Shown piece by piece: positions 7,121 through 8,400 of a DNA stretch of 8,400 bases. The DNA is from Bacteroidales bacterium UBA3623 (GTDB taxonomy: Bacteria > Bacteroidota > Bacteroidia > Bacteroidales > UBA932), in contig DFLI01000137.1 of the NCBI GenBank assembly GCA_002373715.1, positions 1,356 to 9,755 on the forward strand, read 5' to 3'. The translations under genes were made by a program, and so were the position numbers. How positions within the stretch are numbered: the stretch's first letter is position 1; each line of letters begins with the position of its first letter. The notes under the pieces were generated by a model. It saw only the letters and a program-made list of their open reading frames with translations. It was not told the origin of the DNA and did no database searches.

Positions 7121-7886
7121 CTTTATTCTTGTCTAAAACTTCTTTTGCCAGGTTCAGGTAGTTGGAAGTACCGTTATTCATTACATCATACAGGATGATG
7201 GGCTTGCCGTAAGAAGGAGCCTCACTGAGGCGGATGCTGCGCTGGATAACGGTGTTGAACACCATATCCTGGAAATGTTCCCGCAGCTGGGCCACCACCT
7301 GGTTGTGCACCTTGGTGCGGCCGTCGTACATGGTAACTACAAAGCCTTCGATGGTGAGGGCCGGATTGATGCCGTTCTGCACCAGACGGATGGTCTGGAT
7401 AAGTTTGGCCAGGCCTTCCAGGGCAAAGAACTCCGGCTGCACGGGGATCATCACAGAATCTGCCGCAGTGAGGCAGTTCACCGTAATGAGACCCAGGGAA
7501 GGGGAGCAGTCAATAATGATATAGTCGTACTGGTCCTTGATGGGCGCAAGGGCTTTCTTGAGGATGGATTCGCGCTCCGGGGTTTCCAGAAGCTCAATTT
7601 CTGCTCCCACCAGGTTGATGTGGGAGGGAATCATGTGCAGTTTGGGAAGTTCTGTCTGGATAAGAGCGTCGGAAGCCGCAATTTTGCCGATGAGAATCTC
7701 ATACAAAGTGCGGTGTTCCTCGTTCTCCGGGTCAAAGTTAAGACCCGAGGTGGTATTGGCCTGAGGGTCTGCGTCTATGACCAGAACTTTCTTTTCCAAG
7801 ACGGCCAGGGATGCCGCCAGGTTGATGGCCGTGGTGGTTTTGCCCACGCCGCCCTTCTGATTTGCTATAGCTATAATCTTGCCCAT
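7110..7886 (-). CDS. parA: Chromosome-partitioning ATPase ParA (Soj type)
   Basis: This ATPase of the deviant Walker-A family dimerises with ATP, binds the nucleoid nonspecifically and pulls ParB-parS complexes apart as ParB triggers hydrolysis. The deviant P-loop is KGGVGKTTT (11-19), with signature Lys11 and catalytic-loop Lys16. Walker A' is VIDADPQAN (36-44, Asp40), and Walker B is YIIIDCSPSLG (122-132, Asp126). At 258 residues it lacks the N-terminal HTH of plasmid type Ia ParAs, so it is a chromosomal or type Ib form. It is the first gene of the five-gene minus-strand operon. A consensus promoter lies 22-52 bp upstream of the ATG. The start at 7886 gives the standard N-terminus MGKIIAIANQKGG. 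Confidence 0.97.
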   Translation of the reverse strand: MGKIIAIANQKGGVGKTTTAINLAASLAVLEKKVLVIDADPQANTTSGLNFDPENEEHRTLYEILIGKIAASDALIQTELPKLHMIPSHINLVGAEIELLETPERESILKKALAPIKDQYDYIIIDCSPSLGLITVNCLTAADSVMIPVQPEFFALEGLAKLIQTIRLVQNGINPALTIEGFVVTMYDGRTKVHNQVVAQLREHFQDMVFNTVIQRSIRLSEAPSYGKPIILYDVMNNGTSNYLNLAKEVLDKNKDGE

Positions 7887-7907
7887 AATTCGTTTTAATT
7901 AAGCTTA

Positions 7908-7938
7908 CAAATATAGGTTAAAAAATCGGCTTCCCCAA
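7908..7938 (-). promoter_or_regulatory. Promoter of the parA-parB operon
   Basis: On the minus strand TTG (7938-7936) is followed after exactly 20 bp by TATATTTG (7915-7908), a full match to the Bacteroidota TTG-N17-23-TAnnTTTG consensus. Transcription should begin a few bases downstream, leaving a leader of roughly 15 nt before the parA ATG at 7886. It is the only good promoter seen for the five-gene operon. Confidence 0.75.
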
Positions 7939-7943
7939 GAATT

Positions 7944-7962
7944 GTTCCACAAAGTTCCACAA
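7944..7962. repeat. Two GTTCCACAA direct repeats, 10-bp phase, between divergent promoters
   Basis: GTTCCACAA occurs at 7944-7952 and 7954-7962, one helical turn apart. A weaker third copy, CTTCCCCAAGAA, sits at 7930-7941 (10 of 12 matches to 7954-7965). The pair lies between the -33 elements of the parA promoter (7936-7938) and the priA promoter (7974-7976), a suitable place for a regulator acting on both. TGTTCCAC at 7943-7950 equals one half of a parS-like palindrome, and TGTTCCACA matches the DnaA box TTATCCACA at 7 of 9 positions, but neither site is complete. The binding protein is unknown. Confidence 0.5.
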
Positions 7963-7973
7963 GAAAAAGAAGA

Positions 7974-8004
7974 TTGAATTTTGCCAATAATTTGCCTATA
8001 TTTG
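7974..8004 (+). promoter_or_regulatory. Promoter of priA
   Basis: TTG (7974-7976), a 20-bp gap and TATATTTG (7997-8004) match the Bacteroidota promoter consensus, with spacing and -7 sequence identical to the parA promoter on the other strand. The -7 element ends only 8 bp before the priA ATG at 8013, so the transcript would have almost no 5' leader. Confidence 0.7.
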
Positions 8005-8012
8005 TAGATTGT

Positions 8013-8400
8013 ATGGCCGATGCACGCTACATACAGGTAATTCTGCCTTTGAGGTTGGAATGGGAGCCCTACTACCGCTTGCCGGAAGGGCTTGATGTTC
8101 AGGTAGGAGACCGCGTAAGAGCCCTTTTTGCGGGCGCTTTCTACGTTGCCGTGGTAAGCGCTGTAGACGTATCGCCCACACTGGATCCGGCCCGCATTAT
8201 GCCTCTGGAAGGTGTTGAAAAGGACCTTCCTCCCATCACCAAGGAAGAAATAGCCTTCTGGAGAATATTGGCCCAGTATTATCTCTGCGAAGTAGGGGAA
8301 GTATACAAAGCGGCGTACCCCCTCATGAAGCATCACAAGTTCCGCCTGGCACTTCCCGAGCAGCAGGAACCGGTAGATAAGCTGGTTTTAAGTCCGGAAG
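8013..8400 (+). CDS. priA: Primosomal protein N' (PriA), 5' part, cut by the window edge
   Basis: PriA is a superfamily 2 DNA helicase that recognises abandoned forks and D-loops and reloads the replicative helicase. Only the first 129 codons are present, open to position 8400 without a stop. They correspond to the N-terminal 3'-DNA-end-binding domain: YIQVILPLRLEWEPYYRLPEGL (6-27), VQVGDRVRALFAGAFYVAVVSAV (29-51), then the helical ITKEEIAFWRILAQYYLCEVGEVYKAAYPLM (75-105). This order and spacing are typical of PriA. The helicase motifs and zinc-binding cysteines would lie to the right of the window. ATG at 8013 is the only reasonable start. The gene is divergent from parA across a 126-bp spacer. 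Confidence 0.88.
   Translation, partial: MADARYIQVILPLRLEWEPYYRLPEGLDVQVGDRVRALFAGAFYVAVVSAVDVSPTLDPARIMPLEGVEKDLPPITKEEIAFWRILAQYYLCEVGEVYKAAYPLMKHHKFRLALPEQQEPVDKLVLSPE

Noticed and set aside
6542..7198. Plus-strand frame of 218 codons
   Set aside because: It is antisense to parB, with no recognisable motif and no promoter. It is a shadow of the high-G+C coding strand.
7275..7898. Plus-strand frame of 207 codons
   Set aside because: It is antisense to parA, which has all Walker motifs intact. The frame also runs into the parA promoter region.
7943..7960. A parS site
   Set aside because: TGTTCCAC matches one half-site, but the second copy is in direct rather than inverted orientation and no CACGTG centre is present. 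Kept only as a repeat of unknown role.
7943..7962. DnaA boxes or an origin of replication
   Set aside because: The best match to TTATCCACA is 7 of 9, with only two sites in the spacer, no dnaA or gidA nearby and no convincing AT-rich unwinding element.
7905..8336. Minus-strand frame of 143 codons over the par/priA spacer
   Set aside because: It is antisense to the clear PriA N-terminus and covers both promoters. Its protein has no recognisable features.

Overview
The window looks like core chromosome of a Bacteroidales-type bacterium (phylum Bacteroidota). Four lines of evidence support this: a DUF5683 protein sits beside parAB and a LysM lytic transglycosylase, an arrangement typical of this phylum; promoters of the TTG-N20-TAnnTTTG type occur; translation starts lack well-spaced Shine-Dalgarno sequences; and a helix-hairpin-helix/outer-membrane-barrel protein of a Bacteroidota-specific type is present. 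Genus or family cannot be fixed from this sequence alone.

Layout. Positions 1-192 are the right end of a 52-bp tandem repeat array that runs off the left edge. At 195-1823 (minus) is a secreted HhH-domain protein with a predicted C-terminal beta-barrel. At 1942-3090 (plus) is a purine salvage/nucleotide pair, hpt and adk, closed by a strong hairpin terminator at 3100-3122. From 7886 down to 3129 (minus) runs a compact five-gene operon: parA, parB, a DUF5683 membrane protein, an MltD-like lytic transglycosylase and a small AT-rich lipoprotein. Its genes overlap or are separated by 3 bp. At 8013 a divergent gene, the start of priA, runs off the right edge.

How the genes work together. ParA and ParB segregate the replicated origin region. 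The next two genes encode an integral membrane protein of unknown function and a cell-wall hydrolase, so the operon links segregation to envelope growth by co-expression. PriA, which restarts stalled forks, is transcribed divergently from the same 126-bp spacer. In that spacer two promoters of the same architecture face away from each other around a pair of 10-bp-phased GTTCCACAA repeats.

No mobile element, CRISPR array, tRNA or rRNA is visible. I see no clear previously undescribed system. The most interesting points are the repeat array, the symmetrical par/priA control region, the internal duplication in the DUF5683 protein, and the compositionally distinct lipoprotein at the end of the par operon.
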